The notes under the pieces were generated by a model. That model saw only the letters and a program-made list of their open reading frames with translations. It did not search any database and was not told the origin of the DNA. The position numbers and the translations under genes are program-made. From JBLXBZ01 sp048265185 (lineage in GTDB: Bacteria > Pseudomonadota > Alphaproteobacteria > Rhizobiales > Stappiaceae): a DNA stretch of 64,000 nucleotides. This document shows positions 35,066 through 44,014 of the stretch, one piece after another. The stretch covers positions 521,222-585,221 of the forward strand of contig JBLXBZ010000003.1 in NCBI GenBank assembly GCA_048265185.1, written 5' to 3'. Numbering within the stretch: position 1 is the first letter of the stretch; the number at the start of each line of letters is the position of its first letter.

Positions 35066-35356
35066 ATGTTGGTATTGGTGACTTATGATGTAAGCGTAAA
35101 CATCGGCGATGGCGCCGGTCGGCTGCGGCGGGTTTCAAAAGCGTGTCGTGACTTTGGTCAGCGTGTTCAGTATTCTGTCTTTGAAATTGAGGTTGATCCT
35201 GCGCAATGGGCTAAGCTTAAGGCGCGGCTTGAAGGCATAATCAAACCGGAGGTCGATAGCCTTCGATACTACTATCTCGGTTCAAACTGGAAACGCAGGG
35301 TCGAACATGTCGGGGCAAAGTCCGCAACAGATCTCAACGGCCCTTTGATTATCTGA
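35066..35356 (+). CDS. cas2: CRISPR-associated Cas2
   Basis: Small structural partner of Cas1. The 96-residue product starts MLVLVTYDVSVNIGDGAGRL (Asp of the Cas2 fold at TYD) and has CRDFGQRVQYSVFEIEVDPA and SLRYYYLGSNWKRRVEHVG. ATG 35066 has AAGGGA upstream; the longer open frame from 34952 lies inside cas1. Last gene of the operon, 192 bases before the first repeat. Confidence 0.96.
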   Translation: MLVLVTYDVSVNIGDGAGRLRRVSKACRDFGQRVQYSVFEIEVDPAQWAKLKARLEGIIKPEVDSLRYYYLGSNWKRRVEHVGAKSATDLNGPLII

Positions 35357-35548
35357 CCGGCTTTTCAGATGTGGCGAACCATAAGCGTGCGGGTAAACGC
35401 CGGTGGGTTCGCGCTCTTCTTAGGGATTTGAAATTGTTGATTATTTTTATTTTTCGCCCGTGTCGAACGGCTTTTTTAGCGTGATTAACGAGTGTTTCGC
35501 GTTTTGAACTGCGGTTGTTCATATAGATGAATAGTTTATAAGGAGGCC
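35357..35548 (+). promoter_or_regulatory. CRISPR leader
   Basis: The 192 bases between cas2 and the first repeat are AT-rich in the part from about 35425 to 35540, without a gene. The side is right, because the far repeat at 36793 is the degenerate one. It should hold the array promoter and the site for new spacer insertion. Confidence 0.75.
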
Positions 35549-36823
35549 GTCGCCCCTTTGCGGGGGCGTGGATCGAAACCAAATTGGGAAGAATTCACGT
35601 TCAAGCAACGTTAGGTCGCCCCTTTGCGGGGGCGTGGATCGAAACTCCACATACGCTGGCGCGCTAAAAAGCGGGGCCGAAGTCGCCCCTTTGCGGGGGC
35701 GTGGATCGAAACAAGCGTGGTGTGGTTGGTCATGTCGAGATTAGAAAGTCGCCCCTTTGCGGGGGCGTGGATCGAAACTCCCCATCGCCAGTGTTGCCAC
35801 CAACGAGGGCGTGTCGCCCCTTTGCGGGGGCGTGGATCGAAACCGACCTCACCGGAACTATTTTCCGCGCCTGACCCCGTCGCCCCTTTGCGGGGGCGTG
35901 GATCGAAACACGCAGCATCGCGCTATCAATAATAGCCATGCAAGTCGCCCCTTTGCGGGGGCGTGGATCGAAACCCGCACCTCATGGACTTCCACTCTTG
36001 AGACCCTTGTCGCCCCTTTGCGGGGGCGTGGATCGAAACTCGACGCTTGGAACTGTTTTGCGCCCATCGCCTGTCGCCCCTTTGCGGGGGCGTGGATCGA
36101 AACCATGACAGCGGCTTGGCGAACCTAGCACACGACCGTCGCCCCTTTGCGGGGGCGTGGATCGAAACATAGCGGCGCCGTTGTTGTTTGTGGGGGAGGC
36201 TGGTCGCCCCTTTGCGGGGGCGTGGATCGAAACTTAACTACCTCTTGTCTTAACCCTGAAAGGGACTGTCGCCCCTTTGCGGGGGCGTGGATCGAAACGA
36301 CCTCATCCGTCGCGTCGCCCATGCTAGACGAGGGTCGCCCCTTTGCGGGGGCGTGGATCGAAACATCCCATATTGTGCCTGCTTCGTTACTTGCTTAGTC
36401 GCCCCTTTGCGGGGGCGTGGATCGAAACCCCAAGCTAATTGCGCTGACGCGTGCTTCACAGGCGCGTCGCCCCTTTGCGGGGGCGTGGATCGAAACCTCC
36501 CCGGCGAGCACAACCACCCAGCCAGCGCGGGTCGCCCCTTTGCGGGGGCGTGGATCGAAACATGTCGGCAAGAGCCTCGTCGTTTGACGCGTGCCAGTCG
36601 CCCCTTTGCGGGGGCGTGGATCGAAACACTAAGGCGGACTTTACCAAAGCTAATTGCGCCGACGTCGCCCCTTTGCGGGGGCGTGGATCGAAACATTACG
36701 AGGATGGCGCGCTCGATGTTTGGATAGGTCGCCCCTTTGCGGGGGCGTGGATCGAAACCTCCGCCAGTCGCCGTTGCCGTCCAGCCAGTCCCGTCGCCCC
36801 TTTGCGGGGGCGTGGATCGAAAT
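35549..36823 (+). CRISPR. Type I-C CRISPR array: 20 repeats, 19 spacers
   Basis: The 31-base repeat starts GTCGCCCCTTTGCGGGGGCG and ends TGGATCGAAAC. Repeats start at 35549, 35615, 35682, 35748, 35813, 35879, 35944, 36009, 36073, 36138, 36203, 36268, 36334, 36398, 36466, 36531, 36597, 36664, 36728 and 36793. All are identical except the last, whose final C is T. Spacers are 33-37 bases. The repeat forms a CGCCCC/GGGGCG stem and ends in the GAAAC tag of I-C systems. Spacers 14 (36429-36465) and 17 (36628-36663) share a near-identical segment. No spacer clearly matched this window by eye. Confidence 0.99.
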
Positions 36824-36903
36824 GCGCATTTGGGGACTGGACCACAATTTCTTTCAGTCGTCCCTTCATGATTTCCCGGCGCGATGATGCGTTTGTTTGT
36901 GGT

Positions 36904-38016
36904 TTAGTTTTCAAACGCTGGCGGAGAGCTTTTGACTATGGGCTTGCGACTGGAGGCTTGCTCGCCATCTTTTGGGCGGAAGAGTTGATGTTGACCGAGC
37001 GCGGAAATTTGCAGGACAAGCTCGGCTTGACGGTTGATTCCAAGTTTTTGAAAAATGCGTTTGAGAACGATCCGAGCGGTTCCTTCGGTGACGCCAAGTT
37101 TATTGGCGGCGTTGCGCACGGTGACGCCGCCTCCCACCAGCGAGGCGAGGCGGGCTTCGCCAAGCGATAAGTCGAAAACGTCTCGCAGCACTGTAGGGTC
37201 GATTATCGCGCCGTTATCTGCTGGCGTCGTCAGGACGAGCGTGCGGGCGGTTTCGTTCAGATCAAGCAGGGAGCGACCGCTGTCGGTCAGCGGCAGAGCT
37301 GAGACGACGATCCGTTGCCCATCTTTATTTCTTAGCATGCATGAACGGGGCGCCAATTGATTGTGATGAACATTTTGCGCGTTGCTGAGAAGAGCGTTGA
37401 ACGCGGGAGCCGCAGTTTGATCCAGAGCTGTTAAACGCCCGTCTATGGATTTGAAATAGCTTGCGAATTGATCCTGCCCCGCTCGGTTTTTGAGCAATAG
37501 ACGCCCTTCCGCGTCAAGCATGTAGAGACCTGCCTCGATTTTGTCCATAACCCATTGAAAAATCTCTTGCTCACGCTCTAGGTTGGCGATTTTCATAGAC
37601 AGGCGCAGCGCTTGCTCCACATGCCGGCTGATAAGGCGGAGCATTTCCCTTTCGTTTTCACTGAACGCTCCCCGCCCCTTGGCTCTGGGCACGGAGACTG
37701 AGGCGAATATATTGAAATCGGGAACGATGATGCATCCCATCAGCCAGCCAAACCCCACTTTCTGGAAGAAGCCCGTAAAAATGGGAAGCGTTTCGATTTC
37801 CTGTTTCGTGGCGACGCTGTTGTCATCGAAAACATCGCCTCCTGTTAGGTGCATGGCGATGGCGCGCTGCGCGTGAATGTCATGACGCCACCATTCTTCG
37901 CTTTGATAGACTTGAACGGCGTTGGCGAGGCCGTCGGAAAAAATGAATTCGGCGCCGTCGTCGCCGCAATTGAAATAGATCGCGGCGCCATGGGCTGAGA
38001 ATAGATCGCCAATCAT
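36904..38016 (-). CDS. LuxR-type transcriptional regulator, possibly N-terminally disturbed
   Basis: The 370-residue product has a long sensory part with a PAS-like segment (DKIEAGLYMLDAEGRLLLKN, about residues 158-177) and a C-terminal LuxR-type helix-turn-helix (LSLGEARLASLVGGGVTVRN, KLGVTEGTARIVLKRIFQKL). It is transcribed away from gadB and could control it; this is inference. Codons upstream of ATG 38016 continue in frame as TVRAIYDAALSPEAWPRALH, which looks like the true N-terminus of this family, but no ATG, GTG or TTG occurs before the upstream stop at about 38162. It may use an unusual start, or be damaged. Confidence 0.75.
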   Translation of the reverse strand: MIGDLFSAHGAAIYFNCGDDGAEFIFSDGLANAVQVYQSEEWWRHDIHAQRAIAMHLTGGDVFDDNSVATKQEIETLPIFTGFFQKVGFGWLMGCIIVPDFNIFASVSVPRAKGRGAFSENEREMLRLISRHVEQALRLSMKIANLEREQEIFQWVMDKIEAGLYMLDAEGRLLLKNRAGQDQFASYFKSIDGRLTALDQTAAPAFNALLSNAQNVHHNQLAPRSCMLRNKDGQRIVVSALPLTDSGRSLLDLNETARTLVLTTPADNGAIIDPTVLRDVFDLSLGEARLASLVGGGVTVRNAANKLGVTEGTARIVLKRIFQKLGINRQAELVLQISALGQHQLFRPKDGEQASSRKPIVKSSPPAFEN

Positions 38017-38618
38017 ATGGAGCGCGCGCGGCCATGCTTCTGGAGAAAGGGCGGCGTCGTAAATTGCGCGGACAGTATTGCTAAAGGTGTTGAGGTGCTG
38101 ACGGCTGGGTAAAGTAAAGATGACGATTTTCCTGAATGTATTGCCGCGGATGAGTTGGTCTCAAATGAATTTTGCGCTGTCTACGCTTTCCTAAATCAAT
38201 ATTTATATAAGGTTGGGGGGGGAGCAAGTCTCTGATGATATTAATTTTAGTTAAGGATGTATCTCATCTGGGATATTGACGAAGGTACTTGCAAAGTTAA
38301 GGTGGTGGGAATGACATGCAGTGAGTTCATTGAGATCTGAATGGCCTGAGCGCGAAGGGGGGAGGATGACGTGAGTGGCGCGCATGTGGCGACTGCCTCC
38401 GACGCTTCTGTGTAACGGTTTAGTGACGGACTTGTCGTAAAGAAATTTTTATCTAAAGAAAATTTTATGTATTTTTAGTGTGTTCGGTTCAAAAATATCG
38501 AAGAATAAATAATTCTCGATGTTTTTAAATCGAACGGGGATGGTGTTATTAACTTTTTTAGAAGTTGCTGCGTTAGATCTGATAGGTAATTCGCTCTACG
38601 TGTGGAGAAGGTGTAATA
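38017..38618. promoter_or_regulatory. Divergent region between LuxR regulator and gadB
   Basis: About 600 bases without a supported gene, apart from the coding-like codons next to the LuxR gene. It is AT-rich from 38440 to 38560, has an 8-G run at 38215-38222, and an imperfect inverted repeat at 38497-38520 (ATCGAAGAAT and ATTCTCGAT) about 100 bases before gadB, a possible regulator site. The gadB ribosome site is TGGAGAAGG. Confidence 0.45.
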
Positions 38619-40022
38619 ATGACGAATAAAGAAAATGAAAATCTTCGCAATGAAATCTTGGATGATGTCTATTCATCTCAGGATTTGGCGAAGGCGCTTC
38701 CCAAATATGAGTTTCCGCAGTCTGAACGCGCGCCCCGTCACGTTTTTGCGTCGGTGCGCGACGAGTTGATGCTCGATGGTAACTCACGTCAAAATCTTGC
38801 GACTTTCTGTCAGACTTGGGTGGACGACGAGATCCACGAGTTGATGAATTTGTCGATCGACAAAAATATGATCGATAAGGACGAGTATCCGCAAACGGCT
38901 GACATTGAGGCGCGTTGCGTGGCGATGATGGCCGAGTTGTGGAACGCTCCAGATCACAAGGGAACGCTGGGTTGCTCCACTGTCGGCTCTTCGGAGGCGG
39001 CCATGCTTGGCGGTCTCGCCATGAAGTGGCGTTGGCGCAAAAAGCGCGAAGCGGAGGGCAAATCTACGGAGAAGCCGAACATGATCTGCGGGCCGGTTCA
39101 GGTCTGTTGGCACAAGTTTGCGCGTTATTTCGATGTCGAGCTGCGCGAAATTCCGCTTGAGGGCGATCGGCTTATTATGAATGCGGAGGAAGTGCTGAAA
39201 CGCGTCGATGAAAACACGATCGGCGTTGTTCCCACTCTAGGCGTCACTTTCACTTGCCAGTATGAGCCGGTGAAGGCGGTGAGCGATGCGCTCGACCAGC
39301 TGCAAAGCGAAACAGGGTTGGACGTTCCGATCCACGTCGATGGAGCGTCAGGGGGCTTTCTTGCGCCGTTCTGCGCGCCGGACCTTCCCTGGGACTTTCG
39401 TTTGCCGCGTGTCAAGTCGATTAACGCGTCAGGCCATAAGTTCGGTCTTGCCCCGATTGGGGTTGGCTGGGTTGTGTGGCGCGAAGCGAGCGACCTTCCT
39501 GAGGAGCTGATCTTTAATGTGAACTATCTGGGCGGCAATATGCCGACTTTCGCGCTCAATTTCTCTCGTCCGGGCGGGCAGGTGATCGCGCAATATTACA
39601 ATTTCCTGCGTCTTGGCCGGGAAGGTTACGCCAAGATTCACAATGCCTGCTATGCGGCTGCGCAATATCTGGCGCGCGAAATCGCCGCGTTCGGTCCTTT
39701 TGAGGTTTTGTTTGACGGCGATAGCCAGCAGGGCATTCCGGCGCTTTGCTGGAAGCTCAAGGACAACGCGGCCATTGGGGGCTACACGCTTTATGACCTT
39801 GCTGATCGGCTGCGAAGCCGTGGTTGGCAGGTTCCAGCTTACTCAATGCCGGCCAATCGCGAGGATCTCGTCATTCAACGCATTCTTGTGCGTCATGGCG
39901 TCTCTCTTGACTTGGCGAGCTTGCTTATCGACGACATGAAGCGGGCGGTCGAATATTTTGAAAAGCATCCCGTCTCTAAACCGATGACGGAGGACGAAGC
40001 CAGCGGCTTTAATCATAATTGA
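38619..40022 (+). CDS. gadB: Glutamate decarboxylase GadB
   Basis: PLP enzyme that turns glutamate and a proton into GABA and CO2, raising cytosolic pH. The 467-residue product has GCSTVGSSEAAMLGGLAMKW, HVDGASGGFLAPF near residue 239 and the PLP lysine in INASGHKFG (about K274). It ends FNHN with His next to last, like the His465 that closes the active site at neutral pH in E. coli GadB. That supports acid activation. It leads gadB-gadC-glsA. Confidence 0.97.
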   Translation: MTNKENENLRNEILDDVYSSQDLAKALPKYEFPQSERAPRHVFASVRDELMLDGNSRQNLATFCQTWVDDEIHELMNLSIDKNMIDKDEYPQTADIEARCVAMMAELWNAPDHKGTLGCSTVGSSEAAMLGGLAMKWRWRKKREAEGKSTEKPNMICGPVQVCWHKFARYFDVELREIPLEGDRLIMNAEEVLKRVDENTIGVVPTLGVTFTCQYEPVKAVSDALDQLQSETGLDVPIHVDGASGGFLAPFCAPDLPWDFRLPRVKSINASGHKFGLAPIGVGWVVWREASDLPEELIFNVNYLGGNMPTFALNFSRPGGQVIAQYYNFLRLGREGYAKIHNACYAAAQYLAREIAAFGPFEVLFDGDSQQGIPALCWKLKDNAAIGGYTLYDLADRLRSRGWQVPAYSMPANREDLVIQRILVRHGVSLDLASLLIDDMKRAVEYFEKHPVSKPMTEDEASGFNHN

Positions 40023-40077
40023 TCGAAAGTGAGCGTGCTGGCTGGGCGTTTCCTGTTTGGGAGGCCTCACGCGCATT

Positions 40078-40101
40078 GGTTGGCGGATGGGTCCGCCAAC
40101 C
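40078..40101 (+). repeat. 10-bp hairpin between gadB and gadC
   Basis: GGTTGGCGGA (40078-40087), loop TGGG, TCCGCCAACC (40092-40101) is a perfect stem, followed by ACCGCTTTTG. With only a short T run it may be a partial terminator or mRNA stabiliser that makes gadB mRNA more abundant than gadC. Confidence 0.65.
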
Positions 40102-40138
40102 ACCGCTTTTGAACTAAATCTCGTCAAAGGGGCTAATC

Positions 40139-41695
40139 ATGACAAGTAACTCGTCGAAGGGCGGGAGTGCGAGCTCGCCGGTTGGAGCTTCAGGCGCAAG
40201 GCAACTTACCCTAATGGGGTTCTTCGCCATTACGGCGTCGATGGTGATGGCGGTTTACGAATATCCGACTTTTGCGACATCGGGCTTCAGTCTGGTGTTC
40301 TTTCTGTTGCTTGGCGGTCTTCTCTGGTTCATTCCGGTTGCGCTTTGCGCCGCGGAAATGGCGACAGTCGAGGGCTGGGAGGAAGGCGGCGTATTCGCTT
40401 GGGTGTCCAATACGCTTGGCGAGCGCTGGGGGTTCGCCGCCATCTCGTTTGTTTATCTCGAAATTGCGATTGGCTTTTTGCCGATGCTTTATTTCGTGCT
40501 CGGAGCGCTTTCCTATATTCTCGACTGGCCGGCGTTGAATAATGATCCCGTGGTGAAAACCATCGCCGCGATCGTTATTTTGTGGGCGCTGGCCTTCACT
40601 CAGTTAGGCGGGACCAAATATACCGCGCAAATCGCTAAGGTCGGTTTTTTCGCGGGGATTCTCGCGCCGGCTCTGTTGCTTGTCGTCTTGGCCATCTGGC
40701 ACATCGCCAGCGGCGCGGCTCTTGAAATTGAAATGAACGCGTCCACTTTCTTTCCCGACTTCACCCAGTTAGGCACGATGGTGGTCTTTGTGGCGTTCAT
40801 CCTGAGTTATATGGGGGTTGAGGCGTCGGCCACCCATGTTAACGAGATGAAAAACCCGGGGCGTGATTATCCGTTGGCCATGTTCCTTCTGATGATTGCC
40901 GCCATTGTGTTGAGCTCCATCGGTGGTTTGGCGGTCGCATCCGTTATTCCCCATGACCAGATCAATCTTTCCACTGGTGTCGTACAGACCTATGAAGCGT
41001 TGATCACCAGCCATGGCCCCGGTTTTGAATGGGCGGTGCGCGTTGTCGTCGCGCTTCTGGTTCTTGGCGTTTTGGCGGAAATTGCGGCTTGGATCGTTGG
41101 GCCTTCGCGCGGCATGTATGTCACCGCTCAACATGGTATTTTGCCGTCCGTCGCGGCGAAAGTGAACAAGAACGGCGTGCCGGTGTCGCTGGTGATCTTC
41201 CAGCTGTGCATCACCACGTTGGCCATTATCGTGTTCACCAATATGTCCGGCGGCAACATGTCGTTCCTGATCGCCATGTCCCTTACGGTGGTGCTCTATC
41301 TTATCTCTTATTTCATGCTGTTCCTAGCGTATATGAACCTTACGCTAAAACACACGGATAAGAAGCGCAGCTACCGCGTGCCGGGAGGCAAGGGTTTTCG
41401 TCTCGCCGTAGCCGGCGCCGGTTTCATCATCTCGCTTCTGGCGTTCGTGATTTCTTTTGTTCCGCCTTCTGGGCTACCCGGCGGCGAGAGCAACGAGATT
41501 TACGTGGGGCTTTTGGTGGTCAGCTTCCTAATTGTTCTCGTCATTCCGTTCATTGTTTACGCTTTGCATGACAAGCGCGGCAAAACGGTTGAGGCGGATA
41601 TGGTGCACATCAAGTCGCATAATGCGCCTTGGGGGCATTTCGCGCTCCACCCTCGGGCGCGCTCCACTCACCATCTCATCCCGCGGGATAAATAA
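40139..41695 (+). CDS. gadC: Glutamate:GABA antiporter GadC
   Basis: Inner-membrane APC-family exchanger that brings in glutamate and exports GABA. The 518-residue product has about 12 membrane helices, starts with QLTLMGFFAITASMVMAVYE and has EGWEEGGVFAWVSNTLGERW in the early part. The C-terminal segment HNAPWGHFALHPRARSTHH matches the C-plug that closes E. coli GadC at neutral pH. That makes acid control likely. It lies 116 bases after gadB. Confidence 0.96.
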   Translation: MTSNSSKGGSASSPVGASGARQLTLMGFFAITASMVMAVYEYPTFATSGFSLVFFLLLGGLLWFIPVALCAAEMATVEGWEEGGVFAWVSNTLGERWGFAAISFVYLEIAIGFLPMLYFVLGALSYILDWPALNNDPVVKTIAAIVILWALAFTQLGGTKYTAQIAKVGFFAGILAPALLLVVLAIWHIASGAALEIEMNASTFFPDFTQLGTMVVFVAFILSYMGVEASATHVNEMKNPGRDYPLAMFLLMIAAIVLSSIGGLAVASVIPHDQINLSTGVVQTYEALITSHGPGFEWAVRVVVALLVLGVLAEIAAWIVGPSRGMYVTAQHGILPSVAAKVNKNGVPVSLVIFQLCITTLAIIVFTNMSGGNMSFLIAMSLTVVLYLISYFMLFLAYMNLTLKHTDKKRSYRVPGGKGFRLAVAGAGFIISLLAFVISFVPPSGLPGGESNEIYVGLLVVSFLIVLVIPFIVYALHDKRGKTVEADMVHIKSHNAPWGHFALHPRARSTHHLIPRDK

Positions 41696-41708
41696 ATCTG
41701 TGCAATTG

Positions 41709-41734
41709 GAAGCGGCGGCGCGCGCCGCCGCTTC
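41709..41734. repeat. 26-bp perfect palindrome between gadC and glsA
   Basis: Each 13-base half reads GAAGCGGCGGCGC and its exact complement. It lies 13 bases after the gadC stop and 29 before the glsA ATG. It may be a processing or termination hairpin, or a protein site. Confidence 0.75.
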
Positions 41735-41763
41735 GCCATGTGCGAATTGAAGGGCGTTTCATC

Positions 41764-42705
41764 ATGGATCAATCGAAAATCGAAGCGGCGCTAGCCGCCG
41801 GTTACGCCGCCGCGAAGGCGACCGATGGCGGTCAGAACGCTGATTATATTCCTTTTCTTGCGTCGGTTCCTTCCGACCTTTTAGGGATCGCCGTGGTGAC
41901 GGCCACGGGTGAGACATACACCGTCGGAGACGCTGGTTACGGTTTCGCCATAGAATCCATTTCCAAGGTGTTTACGCTTGCGTTGGTTTTGGAAGAAATA
42001 GGTGCGGAGGCGGTGCGAGAAAAAATTGGCGCGGACCCCACCGGGCTGCCGTTTAATTCCGTCATGGCGCTTGAACTCCATAACGGCAAGCCTTTGTCGC
42101 CTCTTGTGAACGCTGGCGCTATCGCTGCGGCGAGCCTTGTGCCGGGCGGCGACGCTGACGCTTGCTGGGCTTCTATCCTGGACATGCAAAGTCGTTTCGC
42201 CGGTCGGTCGATCCAATTGAGCGAAGCGGTGAACACGTCCGAACAGGAGACGAATTTTCATAACCGCGCCATTGCTTGGCTGCTTTACAGCGCTGACTCG
42301 TGTTATTGCGATCCGATGAAAGCCGTCGACGTTTATACGCGCCAGTGCTCCACTTTGGTCACGGCGGAGGATCTGGCGGTGATGGGGGCGACGTTGGCGG
42401 CGGACGGCGTTAATCCGCGAACGGGAGAGCGGGTCCTGAAGTCAGAGAATGTCGCTCCAATTTTATCTGAAATGATGATGGAGGGGTTTTACACAACCTC
42501 TGGTGATTGGGCTTATACCGTGGGGCTTCCGGGAAAAAGCGGCGTTGGCGGTGGTGTTATGGCGGTGGTTCCGGGGGTGATGGCGATTGCCGCGTTTTCT
42601 CCTCCGCTTGACGAGGCTGGCAACAGCGTGCGTGGACAAGCGGCTGTGGCCTCGGTGGCTAAAACGCTTGGTTATAATCTCTTCGCCGGAGCGCCGCGTG
42701 TTTGA
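41764..42705 (+). CDS. glsA: Glutaminase
   Basis: Hydrolyses glutamine to glutamate and ammonia; in acid resistance it feeds GadB and the ammonia binds protons. The 313-residue product has the serine-dependent signature ESISKVF (SxxK) near residue 63, then NAGAIAA near 114, SEQETNFHNRAIAWLL and YTRQCSTLVTAEDLAVMGAT, as in the YbaS/GlsA family. ATG 41764 is preferred over GTG 41740, which starts just past the palindrome and has no ribosome site. glsA with gadBC and a mechanosensitive channel gene also occurs in Brucella, to my knowledge. Confidence 0.95.
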   Translation: MDQSKIEAALAAGYAAAKATDGGQNADYIPFLASVPSDLLGIAVVTATGETYTVGDAGYGFAIESISKVFTLALVLEEIGAEAVREKIGADPTGLPFNSVMALELHNGKPLSPLVNAGAIAAASLVPGGDADACWASILDMQSRFAGRSIQLSEAVNTSEQETNFHNRAIAWLLYSADSCYCDPMKAVDVYTRQCSTLVTAEDLAVMGATLAADGVNPRTGERVLKSENVAPILSEMMMEGFYTTSGDWAYTVGLPGKSGVGGGVMAVVPGVMAIAAFSPPLDEAGNSVRGQAAVASVAKTLGYNLFAGAPRV

Positions 42706-42855
42706 ACGATTTATTTTCGCCTGTGGGTTTCTGTGTGATTTTCTTTTAATATTGCAAATATAGGAGGAGTTTTTAAGAAAGTTTCGTAAGGATGGGCTTT
42801 GTCGCGCGGAAAAATTCGTAACTTTGATTATGCGGCGCAAGAGTAAGGCGTTGTA

Positions 42856-43854
42856 ATGAATGTTTATACGTTAGATGCGGGTATATTATTCGTATTTCTG
42901 GCCATTGCGCTGACTTGTTTGCTCATAATGCGTAAAAAGCGCGCCCTCTCAAAAAGTATTTCAGTTCAATTTGTATATTTTGCTTCGATGTCGGGCGCTT
43001 TGCTGACTGTAAACAAAGTGGCGGATAGGCTGCTCCGCGCCTATGACGTTACGGCTATCAATCCTGAAACGCTCGATAATCTGACCATTGCGGCGATCGG
43101 TTTGATGGTTATGGAGCGGCTGTTCCGGTTGATTAATCGGCTCACCAACCAGCAGGTTCAAAAAGGGAGCGACCGCACATACGCCACCAGCGTAGCGCTT
43201 GTCATGAAGCTGGGGATCGTTTTGTCTCTGCTGCTTTTGTTTGGCGAGCATTTGGGATTGAGCCTGTCCGGTCTTCTCGCTTTTGGCGGTTTTGGCGGCA
43301 TAGCGCTGGGCATTGCGGGCCGAGATGTTCTTAGCAACGTGTTCACCGGCGTAATGTTGTATTTCGACCGTCCTTTCAGACTGGGCGACTGGATCAGGTC
43401 CCCTGATCGAAACATTGAGGGCACGGTGGACGAAATCGGCTGGCGAATGACCAAAATCACGACGTTCGATAATCGCCCGTTATATGTGCCAAATTCACTT
43501 TTCTCTTCAATCAGCGTCGAAAATCCCGGCCAAATGCTGAACCGGCGTATCAATACGACAATCGGCTTGCGTTACGAAGACGCTGATAAGGTCACCGCCA
43601 TTGTGGCGGATATACGCACCATGCTGCGCGATAACCAGAACATAGATTTATCACAGTCCATGCTTGTTTATTTCAATGAGTTTGGCGAATATTCCATTAA
43701 TATTATGGTTTATTGCTTCACGAAAACAACTAAATGGGCTGAGTGGCTTGAGATTCAGCAGGACGTTTATTTGAAAATCATTGAAATTGTGCACGCTAAT
43801 AACGCCGATTTCGCGGATCCGGAGCAGGTGGTCTATGTCAAGAAAGAGAATTGA
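42856..43854 (+). CDS. MscS-family mechanosensitive ion channel
   Basis: Inner-membrane channel that opens under osmotic stress. The 332-residue product has three or four N-terminal membrane helices, then the pore and beta-domain signature LLAFGGFGGIALGIAGRDVL followed by FTGVMLYFDRPFRLGDWI and GTVDEIGWRMTKITTFDNRP. It ends with a typical soluble vestibule. It lies 150 bases after glsA on the same strand and may join the acid-stress locus. Confidence 0.9.
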   Translation: MNVYTLDAGILFVFLAIALTCLLIMRKKRALSKSISVQFVYFASMSGALLTVNKVADRLLRAYDVTAINPETLDNLTIAAIGLMVMERLFRLINRLTNQQVQKGSDRTYATSVALVMKLGIVLSLLLLFGEHLGLSLSGLLAFGGFGGIALGIAGRDVLSNVFTGVMLYFDRPFRLGDWIRSPDRNIEGTVDEIGWRMTKITTFDNRPLYVPNSLFSSISVENPGQMLNRRINTTIGLRYEDADKVTAIVADIRTMLRDNQNIDLSQSMLVYFNEFGEYSINIMVYCFTKTTKWAEWLEIQQDVYLKIIEIVHANNADFADPEQVVYVKKEN

Positions 43855-44014
43855 TCGCCTGTCTCATTGTTGGACGTGGTTTGGCGCGTTTTGAAAGGTC
43901 GGAAGGCGCTGGGATAAAGCTGCGGTCAAGCTTATGGCGCAGGGGTCTCTTCAATATTGCAGTTTATGACATATATTCCGGTTAACATTTTCTCGATTCA
44001 AGCCGGAGCATTCC

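Noticed and set aside
35549..36823. Open frames on both strands across the CRISPR array, with repeated RGRGSK, PFAGAWIET or RSTPPQRG motifs
   Set aside because: They are translations of the repeat unit and not proteins.
24912..38016. Possible genomic island integrated at tRNA-Ser
   Set aside because: The accessory content fits, but I found no integrase and no second copy of the tRNA 3' end to mark the other junction.
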